A stretch of DNA of 64,000 nt from SVTX01 sp051867975 (GCA_051867975.1 JBJDZM010000002.1:5648-69647); one strand, 5' to 3'; shown: positions 15,976-24,980, counted from the first letter of the stretch. Made by a program: numbers and translations. Notes: generated from the sequence alone by a model not told the origin.

Positions 15976-17268
15976 TCAATATTCCTCTTCTTTTTGCGGT
16001 TCGGTGTCGTATTTTTTCAACATTCCGCGCACCTTTGAATCGACCGTTGCCCTTACGGTGACATACTCTTCTCCGTATTCGACCTCCTCAACCACGGCAT
16101 CCTTGTAAAGCCGATTAAGTGCGCCCTGCTCACAATTCGGTATCTTAAAGACAACGCTTGTCTTGCCGTCTCCGACTATTCTCACAAGCATTTCCGCCAA
16201 CCTGTCGCACCCCTCGCCTGTCTTTGCAGAGATGTGAACGATATTTTCTCTCTCGCGCGTGCGGTCAATCACGGGGTCGTCAAAAGTCCCCCTGTCGCAC
16301 TTATTAAAGACGTATATTGTCGGCTTGTCCCCTGCCCCAAGCTCTTCAAGCGTTTTCTCGGTACATTCAAGCTGTGAGAGATATTCGGGGTCGGACGCAT
16401 CGGCGAGTATCATGATTATATCGGAATATACCGCCTCGTCAAGCGTTGAACGGAAGGCGTTTACCAGGTGGTGCGGCAGCTTGCGGATAAATCCGACTGT
16501 GTCGGTCAGGAGTACCGTCTCGCCGCTCGGAAGCTCAAACTTTCTCGTCGTAGGATCAAGCGTCGCAAAGAGCTTGTCCTCTGCCAAGATTCCGGCATCG
16601 GTGAGTCTGTTGAGAAGCGTCGATTTTCCCGCATTCGTATATCCTACAATGGCGATTTTCTTAAGTCCGCTGCGGTCTCGCGCCGAACGCATCGTTTTTC
16701 TTGTATTCGCCAGCTTTTCAAGCTCTTCTTCAAGCGCGACAATGCGGCGTTTGATATGTCTGCGGTCGCTCTCAAGCTTTGATTCACCCGGGCCTCGAGT
16801 TCCGATTCCTCCTCCGAGTCTCGACAGCTCCGCGCCCTTACCGATAAGTCTCGGTGCGGTGTATTTGAGCTGCGCAAGCTCGACCTGCAGCTTTCCCTCT
16901 CCGCTCGTCGCGTGTAGCGCGAAAATATCAAGAATCAGCATAGAGCGGTCGATGACGTTTACGTCGTTCCCGATATCCTCTTCAAGGTTTCTTATCTGCG
17001 CGGGAGACAGCTCCTCGTCGAAGATCACGAGCTTTACACCGTTATTTTCGCAAAGCTCGCTTATCTCGGCGACCTTTCCCTTTCCGATGAGAGTTCTCGG
17101 GTCGGGTGTGCTTTTGTTTTGCACTACGGTCGCAAACACCTCTCCGCCGGCAGTGTCAAGAAGCCTTGCAAGCTCCTGAAGCGATATTTCGACCTCGTCA
17201 CTGTCGCGGTCGGTCACAATACCGACCAAAATTGCTTTTGACTTTATTTTTTCCTTTTCAAATTCCAT
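15976..17268 (-). CDS. hflX: Ribosome-associated GTPase HflX
   Basis: The protein has 430 residues. The N-terminal HflX domain covers about 10-180, including RTLIGKGKV and the Gly-rich GGGIGTRGPGESKLE. The GTPase domain has G1 GYTNAGKST (209-217), the ATLDPTTR loop, G3 DTVGF (256-260) and NKCD. HflX splits or rescues stalled 70S ribosomes under stress. The RBS AAGGGGG precedes ATG 17268. It is followed closely by the yigZ and tatD genes. Confidence 0.97.
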   Translation of the reverse strand: MEFEKEKIKSKAILVGIVTDRDSDEVEISLQELARLLDTAGGEVFATVVQNKSTPDPRTLIGKGKVAEISELCENNGVKLVIFDEELSPAQIRNLEEDIGNDVNVIDRSMLILDIFALHATSGEGKLQVELAQLKYTAPRLIGKGAELSRLGGGIGTRGPGESKLESDRRHIKRRIVALEEELEKLANTRKTMRSARDRSGLKKIAIVGYTNAGKSTLLNRLTDAGILAEDKLFATLDPTTRKFELPSGETVLLTDTVGFIRKLPHHLVNAFRSTLDEAVYSDIIMILADASDPEYLSQLECTEKTLEELGAGDKPTIYVFNKCDRGTFDDPVIDRTRERENIVHISAKTGEGCDRLAEMLVRIVGDGKTSVVFKIPNCEQGALNRLYKDAVVEEVEYGEEYVTVRATVDSKVRGMLKKYDTEPQKEEEY

Positions 17269-17329
17269 AAATCTACCCCCTTGTGTCTATTGTACGGTAA
17301 AAAGCAGTCTGATATCCGCTTTTCCTAAA

Positions 17330-17362
17330 AAACCAAAAGAGACCGCACGCCGTGCGATCTCT
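17330..17362 (-). terminator. Terminator of rpmE
   Basis: AGAGACCGCACG (17338-17349) pairs with CGTGCGATCTCT (17351-17362), with one wobble pair. On the minus strand it is followed by TTTGGTTTTTT. Confidence 0.85.
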
Positions 17363-17409
17363 TCTAATGCATGGGCGCAGTCGCCCAAACTATGCGCAAA
17401 ATCCGAAAA

Positions 17410-17619
17410 TTACTTGCCGAGTCCTTCGAGTCTCTTCTTGAACTTATCAACACGTCCGCCTGCATCGACAAACTTCTGCTTGCCGGTGAAGAAGGGGTGG
17501 CACTTCGAGCAAACCTCGACTTTGATCTCTTCTCCCTTAGTGGACTTAGTAACAACGGTCTCGCCGCATGCGCACTTGATAACGCACTCTACGTATTTGG
17601 GCTGGATAGCTTCCTTCAT
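17410..17619 (-). CDS. rpmE: 50S ribosomal protein L31 (zinc-binding type)
   Basis: The protein has 69 residues from ATG 17619, after AGGTACAAGGA, matching the family start MKxxIxPKY. Four Cys residues in CVIKCACG and CSKCHPF mark the zinc-containing (C+) form. It is a structural protein of the large subunit. The gene has its own promoter and terminator. Confidence 0.98.
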   Translation of the reverse strand: MKEAIQPKYVECVIKCACGETVVTKSTKGEEIKVEVCSKCHPFFTGKQKFVDAGGRVDKFKKRLEGLGK

Positions 17620-17641
17620 TTCCTTGTACCTCACAAAATTA

Positions 17642-17664
17642 TTTCGCTGTAATTTGGCAGCGAT
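17642..17664 (-). promoter_or_regulatory. Hairpin in the rpmE leader, possible autoregulatory site
   Basis: TCGCTG and CAGCGA form a 6-bp stem with an 8-nt CCAAATTA loop in the 5' UTR. L31 leader motifs are known in Firmicutes. I cannot confirm that this belongs to that family. Confidence 0.35.
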
Positions 17665-17679
17665 TTCACAAGTAGAGTT

Positions 17680-17708
17680 ATTTTATCACAAAAAATCTCT
17701 TTTGTCAA
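17680..17708 (-). promoter_or_regulatory. Promoter of rpmE
   Basis: TTGACA, 17-bp spacer, TAAAAT on the minus strand. Confidence 0.85.
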
Positions 17709-17745
17709 TAGTTTTTTGAAAGATTTTTCGACTCACGGTGAAAAA

Positions 17746-18249
17746 TCAGTTGTAGACGAGAAAATACGTTTCGCCATCAAAACCGATGCCTTTGATATTT
17801 GCGGCACTGCCTGATAACAGCTGACTGCATTTTTCAACATAGTCGATGCCATTGAGACCTATATATTTATTGGTTTGAGTGTCTTTGTCGGAAACAAGTT
17901 CTTTTCTTAATCGAATGATTCCTTCTGAATCTTGTTGCAGTACCAATTCTGCGATAAGCTTATCCTTTTGATAAAGCAGATGTAAAACATATTCACCTTC
18001 GTTACCGTCACCATTCAGCAAGGGAATAACTAAAAACCAATCGAAGTCAAACAGATATTGACAAGAGCTTACATTTACACCGGAAGAATATATATCTTCG
18101 TATCTGTATTGGTTAATGTAACCGTTGGGGTGTAGCGTGACATCCGTCCATTCATATATTGGAATTTGAGAAATCTCATTTGCTCTAAAGTTCCAATAAG
18201 TATTGAATTTTTCTCGACCTTCCTCTAACGAGGTGAAAGAATTTACCAA
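17746..18249 (-). pseudogene. Hypothetical protein, probably 5'-truncated or frameshifted
   Basis: 167 codons are open, but the only start is TTG at 18249, with no RBS and a TAA two codons upstream. An ATG four codons earlier is in another frame and soon stops. The remaining protein is soluble, slightly acidic, Tyr/Asp-rich, and ends GFDGETYFLVYN. I recognise no family. It is last in the leftward accessory operon after the lipoprotein gene. A second immunity-type protein or a decayed gene fits equally well. Confidence 0.45.
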
Positions 18250-18347
18250 ATTCCATTAAATCGTAGCTTCGTGTCTGCTTGTTACAAGATTGCATTACCC
18301 CATACCTCAAGAGAGAATTCTACCCGATCACAAAGTCGAGAGGTGAA

Positions 18348-18797
18348 TCATTCACTCGCCCACATTTTGATTATTTCTCCGGTAGCTTTAGATATAGCAA
18401 TATTATAGCAACTTCCGGGTATTTCGCTATCCTCGCCAAAGTACACAACCCATATGTTATCTTCTGTGTCGTAAAAAACGCCTTGCAACACATATGATTG
18501 GCAAATGCCGCTTAGCTTCACTTCCTCAAATGCTTTGTCTGCAATTGAAATTGCAGTTTCTTTGTTAGGAACAATAGCATCACCTGAGGATGTATCAGGA
18601 TTTTCAGAACCGGCAGTAACATCTGCCCAATCTTTACCGGGATAGATGCCTTCACTATAACTATATGTTGTTGCTTCTTCTTTATTTGTCACGGATCCTT
18701 CTCCACTTTCTTTTGTTTCGCCATTATCAATGGTAGTACATCCGAATAACAAAAACAATACGATGAATGTAAATAATAAAAATACACTTCTTTTCAT
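18348..18797 (-). CDS. Small lipoprotein, candidate immunity protein
   Basis: The protein has 149 residues. A type II signal peptide ends in the lipobox LLFGC near residues 16-20, and a Ser/Thr/Glu-rich linker runs to about residue 70. The folded C-terminal part (about 78-149) has an alpha helix (AISIADKAFEEV) and strands YVLQGVFYDTEDNIWVVYFG and YNIAISKATGEIIKMW. That order resembles the NTF2-fold/PepSY-like small domains common among immunity proteins. The gene starts 10 nt after the stop of the 892-residue toxin-like gene. Membrane anchoring outside the cell would suit protection against a secreted effector; this is inference. Confidence 0.7.
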   Translation of the reverse strand: MKRSVFLLFTFIVLFLLFGCTTIDNGETKESGEGSVTNKEEATTYSYSEGIYPGKDWADVTAGSENPDTSSGDAIVPNKETAISIADKAFEEVKLSGICQSYVLQGVFYDTEDNIWVVYFGEDSEIPGSCYNIAISKATGEIIKMWASE

Positions 18798-18807
18798 AGT
18801 TCACCTC

Positions 18808-21486
18808 CTACGGCGTTGGCCAACTCATACTTCCACAACTAAACCCTTTAGAACAAACACCGTTAACAATATGATCATGCCATGAATCATAAAACTCTGT
18901 TTGTAGTGCTTGTTTCTGTGCTGTAGTGAGCGGAGTAGGAGTAATAGTATCGACATACAACGGATGCTGTCCAGAACTATAGTCATATTTGTTTACCTCA
19001 AGATTAGGACCATTGAAATATGCATCTATTTTATAGTGGTTTGCATAATTTATATCTGCTGATGAAAATGAATTACTGTTTGGATGTGTATGCGAATAAG
19101 CTACAGCTGTACCATTTGAAGGGATGCGCCCCATATTGATACCCGAGGCACTATGAGGAGAACCTGCTGCTGGTTCTGTATAGTAGTAAAGTGTACGACC
19201 ATCCTCATTAACTTTGTATATTTCTGTAGAATATTCATGTCTAATATAGAGGCTTGCTGCATAAATCTCTGTGGCAAAAGCAAGGGCAGCTAAGTCGGCA
19301 GAAACATATCCATCTATGGTAACAGTCCACCACCATACCCAAGGGGCACCAGAATATGTCACACCGACCTTGAAAGTTCCAACCTTAAGAGCAGTTAATT
19401 CGCCAGTTGTTGAATTTATTGATGCAACATCTGTAGCAGCATAACTCGCCGTCCCTACTCTATATTTTACAGGTCCATTGTGTCCAATGCGTGTGCTTCT
19501 CATATACGCAACATACTGATGCGTATCACCAACCGCAAGCTGATAATCGAAATCCTCCGGTTCAACATCCTCATATACATTACCAGTATATTTGTGGAAA
19601 CTCCATTTTGTCCCGACATCGCTGGCATTTGTGGTAAATATGAGTTTACTGTCATTTCCGGTTTTCGCTGATTGAATATAATATTTTGTTCCGTTCTTGG
19701 TATGTGTTATATAATAAAAACCGCCAGTGTATTCGATTTTCCACGTATAGCTCGTAGAAAGTTGTGAATCACTTTCATTTCGACGTCCTGCAATCGGAGC
19801 ATTATTTCCTACACTTGGATAGATTACCAATGAACTATCAAGCATACTTCTGATAACATAATCATCGTATTCTGGGCGATAGGTGATCTTAAAGAGATTT
19901 TCTAAATTTGAGGAACTAAGTGGGGGAGCTGAATAAGACGTTGTGTCCTGAAGGACCCAGGCTAAGTTCTCGGGAATATAAGACTTAAAATAATAGTTTG
20001 TTCCGCCTCTTCCGATTGCGTATACTCCTTCCGCCAAGTGTGTTCCTGTATAGTTAATTGTTAGTTGCGCGAATTTTTGCATCTTTTCTTTTGCGACAAA
20101 TTTTACACTTAATGCTGTTCCGCCAGCTCGTTTTAATGCAAACCCACGATTAGCCGTACCTGTGTACCAAGAACGAACATAGTCTGTAACTGTAAAAGAT
20201 GCATACGAAGGATTGGAAACCGTTGCGCCGTTTGCATATAGGTCTCGTGTATCTAAACAGGTTGAGTTTATAGAGGGTTTGGTATTCCACGTAACGTAAT
20301 CCTCATACCAATTAGATGTAATCTGATAGAGATTAACACTTATGTACGAATCACTTGTTATATCAAAATAATACGGGAATTTAACTGTCGCCGAGGTGAT
20401 ATATGTTCCGTCTGGCAGGTTTGGAGTTGCAAATTTATAATATGTTTCTCTTGCGGACGAAACCCACAGCGTGTGTGTTCCTCCAAAATTTCCCGTAGTG
20501 TTTGAAGAAGTTACGTATGTATCATCAATTTGCCCAATATCTACCAATGACGGATCAATGATAACTGGAAAACTGCGTTCTATTGAATTGATCCACTGTG
20601 CATCAGCACAAAGAGTAAATTCATACCTACCATTTTGGGAACTCGTCAAAGAATAATAAGCTTCAAAAGATTCATTTCCTTCCGAATCATACATATAGGG
20701 TGCGGGTATGCAATAGATTACTTCCTCCGAGGATGAATCGCAAAGCAAAATGTTCCCGTTTTCAAGTTTGGCTATGAGACCGTTAAGATCAAGCGTAAAT
20801 GTATAACTGTAACCGTCAGACGGTTTCTTAACAATAATATTTTCTTTGATGCTATTAGATACAACAAGATATTCCAAATCAACACCATCAAGAATATCAC
20901 TGTATGTTACGCTTGATGCAATATTGTCAACATTGATCAACTTTTGAAGTTTAGTCATTCCCTCTTCCGAAATTGATTGATTAGCAACCACTCCTTCAGT
21001 TTTCTTTTGTGCTCCAACTAAGCCAACCGTTACTTTATAGTTTCCGTTGTGAAGTGTGTAAAGTGATTCATTTCCAGTAATCTTCTTTGCAAATTTAACA
21101 CGAGAATCACCAGTTGCTATAGCACCGTCACTAACAGTAAGAGTGTTGTCAATTTCTTCCCACTCTCCGTCAGAGTTTAATTTGTGAACTGGTTCACCAT
21201 ACACTACCGCTTGATATGTTCCGTCCGGTAGGTGAAAATGTTTTACATTTTCACCACGTAGCGATATGATTTCAAATGTTAATTCGTCTAATTCTTGTTG
21301 TAATTCAGAAGGATCTTTAGGCTCTTTAATAACCTCTGCAGAGGATTCTTCGACTGTATTACCACGTGGAACATAATCCTCGGGAATTTCCTGCTCAGTA
21401 GCGAAAACAGTTGTTGGCATCACGAAGTTTACCACCAACATAATTATAAGCATGAATGACAATGTTTTAGTATTGTTCTTTTTCAT
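18808..21486 (-). CDS. Large secreted DNRLRE-domain protein with C-terminal HTHP (DUF4329/JAMM-like) domain
   Basis: The protein has 892 residues. A signal peptide covers 1-29. An N-terminal beta-rich region to about 300 resembles Rhs/DNRLRE-protein leaders. A DNRLRE/CBM96-type jelly roll (about 305-480) starts near DDTYVTSS and includes TSNWYEDYVTWNTKP. A ricin-like beta-trefoil segment lies at about 485-640. A Big_2-like Ig segment lies at about 645-735 with SINSTTGELTALKVG. The C-terminal domain (about 736-892) has YSHTHPNSNSFSSADI, an HxHP-x6-SxxD arrangement like JAMM/DUF4329 toxin domains. The architecture is that of a polymorphic toxin. The AT-rich operon and the adjacent lipoprotein support this. 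Confidence 0.8.
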   Translation of the reverse strand: MKKNNTKTLSFMLIIMLVVNFVMPTTVFATEQEIPEDYVPRGNTVEESSAEVIKEPKDPSELQQELDELTFEIISLRGENVKHFHLPDGTYQAVVYGEPVHKLNSDGEWEEIDNTLTVSDGAIATGDSRVKFAKKITGNESLYTLHNGNYKVTVGLVGAQKKTEGVVANQSISEEGMTKLQKLINVDNIASSVTYSDILDGVDLEYLVVSNSIKENIIVKKPSDGYSYTFTLDLNGLIAKLENGNILLCDSSSEEVIYCIPAPYMYDSEGNESFEAYYSLTSSQNGRYEFTLCADAQWINSIERSFPVIIDPSLVDIGQIDDTYVTSSNTTGNFGGTHTLWVSSARETYYKFATPNLPDGTYITSATVKFPYYFDITSDSYISVNLYQITSNWYEDYVTWNTKPSINSTCLDTRDLYANGATVSNPSYASFTVTDYVRSWYTGTANRGFALKRAGGTALSVKFVAKEKMQKFAQLTINYTGTHLAEGVYAIGRGGTNYYFKSYIPENLAWVLQDTTSYSAPPLSSSNLENLFKITYRPEYDDYVIRSMLDSSLVIYPSVGNNAPIAGRRNESDSQLSTSYTWKIEYTGGFYYITHTKNGTKYYIQSAKTGNDSKLIFTTNASDVGTKWSFHKYTGNVYEDVEPEDFDYQLAVGDTHQYVAYMRSTRIGHNGPVKYRVGTASYAATDVASINSTTGELTALKVGTFKVGVTYSGAPWVWWWTVTIDGYVSADLAALAFATEIYAASLYIRHEYSTEIYKVNEDGRTLYYYTEPAAGSPHSASGINMGRIPSNGTAVAYSHTHPNSNSFSSADINYANHYKIDAYFNGPNLEVNKYDYSSGQHPLYVDTITPTPLTTAQKQALQTEFYDSWHDHIVNGVCSKGFSCGSMSWPTP

Positions 21487-21513
21487 AAAATCTTCCTCTT
21501 TTGAAAATGATTT

Positions 21514-22155
21514 TTATTGTGATAGTTGAAATACTCCTTCACCGATTTGTATTTCGCTCTTTGGCAAAGAGATTGATTTCAGATTAGGGCAGTTGTGGAA
21601 AGCATAATCACCGATGTACTCAATGCTTTCAGGGATAACAACGGAAACAAGGTACTTATACTGCCTGAAGGCATTGCTCTGTATGCCTTTCACTGGAACA
21701 CCGAATAATTCCGATGGAATAACGATGCTATCAAAGCATGACTTGTATATGCCCGCCACCTCATAGTAAGAATTATCGACAAGATAGTAGCGGAAGATAC
21801 CATCATCGTATATCTCGGGAACTCCTATCTTATCTTGTAAATCAGCAGCTGGAATTTTAGACGGTGATTCACCTTCTTGAATTATGGGTTCTTCCGGAGT
21901 GAGATTATCACAGTTGCTGTTGTTTGTTTGATTTGAATTGTGATTTTCTTCAAAAGCAATCACTGCCTCTGTATTGTCGTTTCTTGTATTTATCTGTTCG
22001 TTGCTTCTCTTACAATCATTGTCTATATCAATCGCGTATGCAGAGGCAGAGATAAGACAAATTGAAAAAAGAATCAAAACAGATATAGAAAGTAAGAGTA
22101 GCGGTGTTTTGCGTGTGATTGATGGATGAGCTTTTCGACTGTGTCTGTTTAACAT
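21514..22155 (-). CDS. Secreted BspA-type leucine-rich repeat protein
   Basis: The protein has 213 residues from ATG 22155, after AAGGGGG; an upstream ATG at 22188 lacks an RBS. One hydrophobic segment (about 18-40) serves as signal peptide or anchor. A long Asn/Glu-rich linker follows. The last 80 residues hold LRR_5 repeats of the BspA kind (SIVIPSELFGVPVKGIQSNAF, then SVVIPESIEYIGDYAF and SISLPKS), ending in a partial repeat. Such repeats usually mediate adhesion. It is first in the operon with the toxin-like gene, 27 nt upstream of it. Confidence 0.82.
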   Translation of the reverse strand: MLNRHSRKAHPSITRKTPLLLLSISVLILFSICLISASAYAIDIDNDCKRSNEQINTRNDNTEAVIAFEENHNSNQTNNSNCDNLTPEEPIIQEGESPSKIPAADLQDKIGVPEIYDDGIFRYYLVDNSYYEVAGIYKSCFDSIVIPSELFGVPVKGIQSNAFRQYKYLVSVVIPESIEYIGDYAFHNCPNLKSISLPKSEIQIGEGVFQLSQ

Positions 22156-22195
22156 GTGTAATGCCCCCTTCTCAATAATTATATTCAATAAAACA

Positions 22196-22239
22196 GCGCA
22201 TAAAGACCAATGTACAGTACTCCCGACATCTTTATGCGC
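22196..22239 (-). promoter_or_regulatory. Terminator-like hairpin in the accessory-operon leader
   Basis: GCGCATAAAGA and TCTTTATGCGC form a perfect 11-bp stem. On the minus strand it is followed by TGTTTTATT, about 40 nt before the LRR start codon. It could act as an attenuator within a leader of some 215 nt. Upstream in the same leader lie AACAACAAT/ATTGTTGT and CTCGCAT-AG-ATGCGAG hairpins. Confidence 0.5.
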
Positions 22240-22379
22240 TTATCGTTATTAATGAAGCCAAATATCCTCGCATGGACTTCTCGCATCTATGCGAGCACAA
22301 CTCGACAACAATAAAATCCTTTGCGCATTGTTGTTGGCGGGTTAGGTGCTTTTTCTTGCGGCTATTGTATTGTACTTAT

Positions 22380-22408
22380 ATTATAACGTATTTTGGACAA
22401 TTTGTCAA
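22380..22408 (-). promoter_or_regulatory. Consensus promoter of the LRR/toxin-like operon
   Basis: TTGACA, 17-bp spacer, TATAAT on the minus strand; predicted start near 22373. The rest of the gap up to 22567 holds only the RBS of the rightward gene. Confidence 0.85.
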
Positions 22409-22567
22409 GCGATAATGACATTATTTAGGAATCTTTTAAAAAATGGAAAAGTCTTGCAGAAGTCACAAAAAGCGATCGTGGGCAGACTTGAAAAGCCAAT
22501 TTAATCACCAAAACCGCTCTGACCTCATACCATGATACAGAGACAAAATCTAATTCGGAGGTCGGAA

Positions 22568-23020
22568 ATGAACAAAGATACAAATAAAAGCGTAGGCTAT
22601 ATGATAGTCCGCGTAACGACGGCGCGCGGCGCGATACCGCTTGAAGGAGCAATAGTCACGGTGAGTGATTATTACGACGAGAGCGAGCCGGAGCGAGGAA
22701 ATGCCATAGTATCCTCCACGACAAACTCCTCGGGGCTTACGGAAAGATTTGAACTGCCTGCACTCCCGCGCGAGCTTTCCATGTCGCCCGGCAACGGCAA
22801 AAGCTTCCTTACATATAACATAAGGGTGGCAAAGGACGGATATTATCAGCAAAACTATATCAATGCGCCTGTCTTTGAGGGCATAACCTCAATTCAATCG
22901 GCGGATATGATTCCTCTTGCCGACAACGGGCAGACCGACAGATTTACACCGTACGGAAACCTGTTTTTCGAGAACGAGAACCCGAATCTTGAAGGAAAGG
23001 CGGGTGACGGCAATGCCTGA
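22568..23020 (+). CDS. SleC-type prodomain-like protein (stand-alone N-terminal part)
   Basis: The protein has 150 residues from ATG 22568, after CGGAGGTCGGA. The N-terminal 100 residues read as a carboxypeptidase-regulatory-like beta sandwich (GYMIVRVTTARGAIPLEGAIVTVSD, TNSSGLTERFELP, VAKDGYYQQNYINAP). That fold and a low-complexity acidic tail are what precedes the catalytic part in clostridial SleC. There is no signal peptide. Its stop overlaps the next start by 8 bp, so the two products are made together. I infer that SleC, usually one polypeptide, is split here. Confidence 0.65.
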   Translation: MNKDTNKSVGYMIVRVTTARGAIPLEGAIVTVSDYYDESEPERGNAIVSSTTNSSGLTERFELPALPRELSMSPGNGKSFLTYNIRVAKDGYYQQNYINAPVFEGITSIQSADMIPLADNGQTDRFTPYGNLFFENENPNLEGKAGDGNA

Positions 23021-24416
23021 GGCAAACATACCGTACATTCCCGAGTTCATCACGGTGCATCTCGGCGCGCCGAACTCCGATGCGCCAAACGTGACCGTCC
23101 CCTTTGCGGATTATATAGCGAACGTCGCATCGAGCGAGATATACCCGACGTGGCCCGAAAACGCCATCAGAGCAAACATATACGCCCAGACTTCGTTTGC
23201 GCTCAACCGCATCTACACCGAATATTACCGCACGCGGGGATATGATTTTGATATCACAAACTCCATAGCCATAGACCAATCCTTCGTAAACGGGCGCGAC
23301 ATCTTCGAGAACGTAAACCGCCTTGTGCGTGCGCAATTTACGGACTATATTAGCCGACAGGGCTTTGTCGAGCCGCTCTATGCTCAGTACTGCGACGGAA
23401 TTGAGATACAATGCAACGGACTGTCTCAGTGGGGTTCGGTCGAGCTTGCCGAGCAAGGATATTCTCCCTATGAGATACTGACATACTATTACGGTGACAA
23501 TATCGACATAGTCACCGATGCGCCCGTGCGCGGAATAACCGCCTCTCTGCCCCCGTACCCATTGCAGCTCGGAAGCGTCGGTGACGACGTGCGAACGCTC
23601 CAGATAAGGCTGAACCGTATATCCGACAACTACTCGGCAATACCTAAGATAAATCCGCCCTTCGGCACATTCTCATTCGACACCGAAGAGGCGGTCAAGG
23701 AATTTCAGCGCGCCTTCAATCTGACTCCCGACGGAATAGTCGGGCAACAGACATGGTACATGATACAGCAGGTCTACAACAGCGTAAAACGGTTAAACGA
23801 CCTCAATTCCGAAGGCTTGTCGCTCTCCGAAGTTACACAGCAGTTCCCCGGCGTACTCAGAGAGGGCGACAACAATATCGGAGTCAGTGCCTTGCAATAC
23901 TATCTCTCTTATCTCTCGGATTTTTACACGTCGATTCCCCGTGTATCGGTTGACGGCATCTTCGGTCCCTCAACCGCCGATGCGGTAAGAGCTGCACAGA
24001 GAGAATTCGGACTCACCCCCGACGGCGTTGTCGGCGAGGCGACCTGGCGCGCGATATACAATGCGTATATCGGAATAGTATCTACCATTCCTCTGCAATA
24101 CACCGAGGGCAACACGGTGCCGTTCCCCGGAGTCTTTTTACGGCTTGGAGTTGAGGACGATTCGGTCCGCCTTTTGCAGGAATATCTCGACTACATTTCA
24201 AGATACATTCCCGAAATTCCGGGAGTCAACCCGACGGGATACTTCGGCGCGCGGACGCAGGACGCGGTCATCGCCTTTCAGAATTATTACGGGGTGACTC
24301 CGTCGGGCATTGTAGGTCCTGTCGTTTGGGGAGGAATTACCGACCTTTATACCGATCTATACAACGGAAACCGTCTCGGGAACGGTCAGTATCCCGGAGC
24401 GCCGATAGGCGCATGA
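23013..24416 (+). CDS. SpoIID-like / triple PG_binding_1 protein, SleC-like cortex-lytic enzyme
   Basis: The protein has 467 residues from ATG 23013 (RBS GGAAAGGCGGG). Residues about 1-170 form a SpoIID/LytB-like domain, with AQTSFALNRIYTEYYR and YCDGIEIQCNGLSQWGSVEL near the presumed active region. Three PG_binding_1 domains follow, each with a PDGIVGQQTW, PDGVVGEATW or PSGIVGPVVW signature. SleC of clostridia uses a SpoIID-type domain to cut spore cortex during germination. Domain order and the prodomain-like neighbour support that role. No signal peptide is visible, as in spore-deposited SleC. Confidence 0.8.
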   Translation: MPEANIPYIPEFITVHLGAPNSDAPNVTVPFADYIANVASSEIYPTWPENAIRANIYAQTSFALNRIYTEYYRTRGYDFDITNSIAIDQSFVNGRDIFENVNRLVRAQFTDYISRQGFVEPLYAQYCDGIEIQCNGLSQWGSVELAEQGYSPYEILTYYYGDNIDIVTDAPVRGITASLPPYPLQLGSVGDDVRTLQIRLNRISDNYSAIPKINPPFGTFSFDTEEAVKEFQRAFNLTPDGIVGQQTWYMIQQVYNSVKRLNDLNSEGLSLSEVTQQFPGVLREGDNNIGVSALQYYLSYLSDFYTSIPRVSVDGIFGPSTADAVRAAQREFGLTPDGVVGEATWRAIYNAYIGIVSTIPLQYTEGNTVPFPGVFLRLGVEDDSVRLLQEYLDYISRYIPEIPGVNPTGYFGARTQDAVIAFQNYYGVTPSGIVGPVVWGGITDLYTDLYNGNRLGNGQYPGAPIGA

Positions 24417-24430
24417 ATCGAGGTGACAAA

Positions 24431-24970
24431 ATGGAAACAAACATGAACGAAAATACTCCGAACGACTTTGAGAGAGATGCGATAAGGTCTATCCAGAACT
24501 ATCTGCGTCACCTTTCATTTCACGATGCCCAAATACCGACCGTACCGCTTGACGGAATATACGAGAGCGAGACACGAAAATCGGTAATTTCTTTTCAGAA
24601 AAAATACGGACTTGAGCCGACGGGGATCGTTGACAGAGCAACGTGGGACAAATTAAAGAGCGAATACGACCGTTCGGTTGCGCTGAACTCACCGCCCATA
24701 CGCCTCGACGTCTTTCCGCGAAGCCCGAGCGGCTATGCGATCGGAGTCGGCGTGGAAAGTTATTTTGCGGCAATAATCCAACATATGCTTGACGAGCTTG
24801 AGAGCGTTTACCTCTTCCCCACTCTCTCGTCCTCGGGAACATACGACGAAATAACCGCCGCCAATATCCGCGAATTTCAGACGCGGAATCTTATTCCCAT
24901 AACGGGTGAGGTCGACCGTGAGACATGGGACGCTTTGGCACTTCAATATAATTTTCTTGAAAAACAGTGA
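24431..24970 (+). CDS. Peptidoglycan-binding domain protein
   Basis: The protein has 179 residues from ATG 24431, after GAGGTGAC. It has two PG_binding_1 domains (about 13-78 and 105-175), with EPTGIVDRATWDKL and PITGEVDRETWDAL. There is no catalytic domain or signal peptide. It starts 14 nt after the SleC-like gene and is the third gene of the operon. It may help anchor or localise the lytic enzyme on cortex; this is inference. Confidence 0.85.
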   Translation: METNMNENTPNDFERDAIRSIQNYLRHLSFHDAQIPTVPLDGIYESETRKSVISFQKKYGLEPTGIVDRATWDKLKSEYDRSVALNSPPIRLDVFPRSPSGYAIGVGVESYFAAIIQHMLDELESVYLFPTLSSSGTYDEITAANIREFQTRNLIPITGEVDRETWDALALQYNFLEKQ

Positions 24971-24980
24971 ATAGCTTTAA

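Noticed and set aside
16259..17179. 306-codon ORF antisense to hflX
   Set aside because: HflX motifs are unmistakable on the other strand, and the antisense product is Ser-rich shadow sequence.
22240..22372. Cyclic-di-GMP or other known riboswitch in the toxin-operon leader
   Set aside because: A GCGCAAAGG string loosely resembles part of a c-di-GMP-I core, but the other conserved positions are missing.
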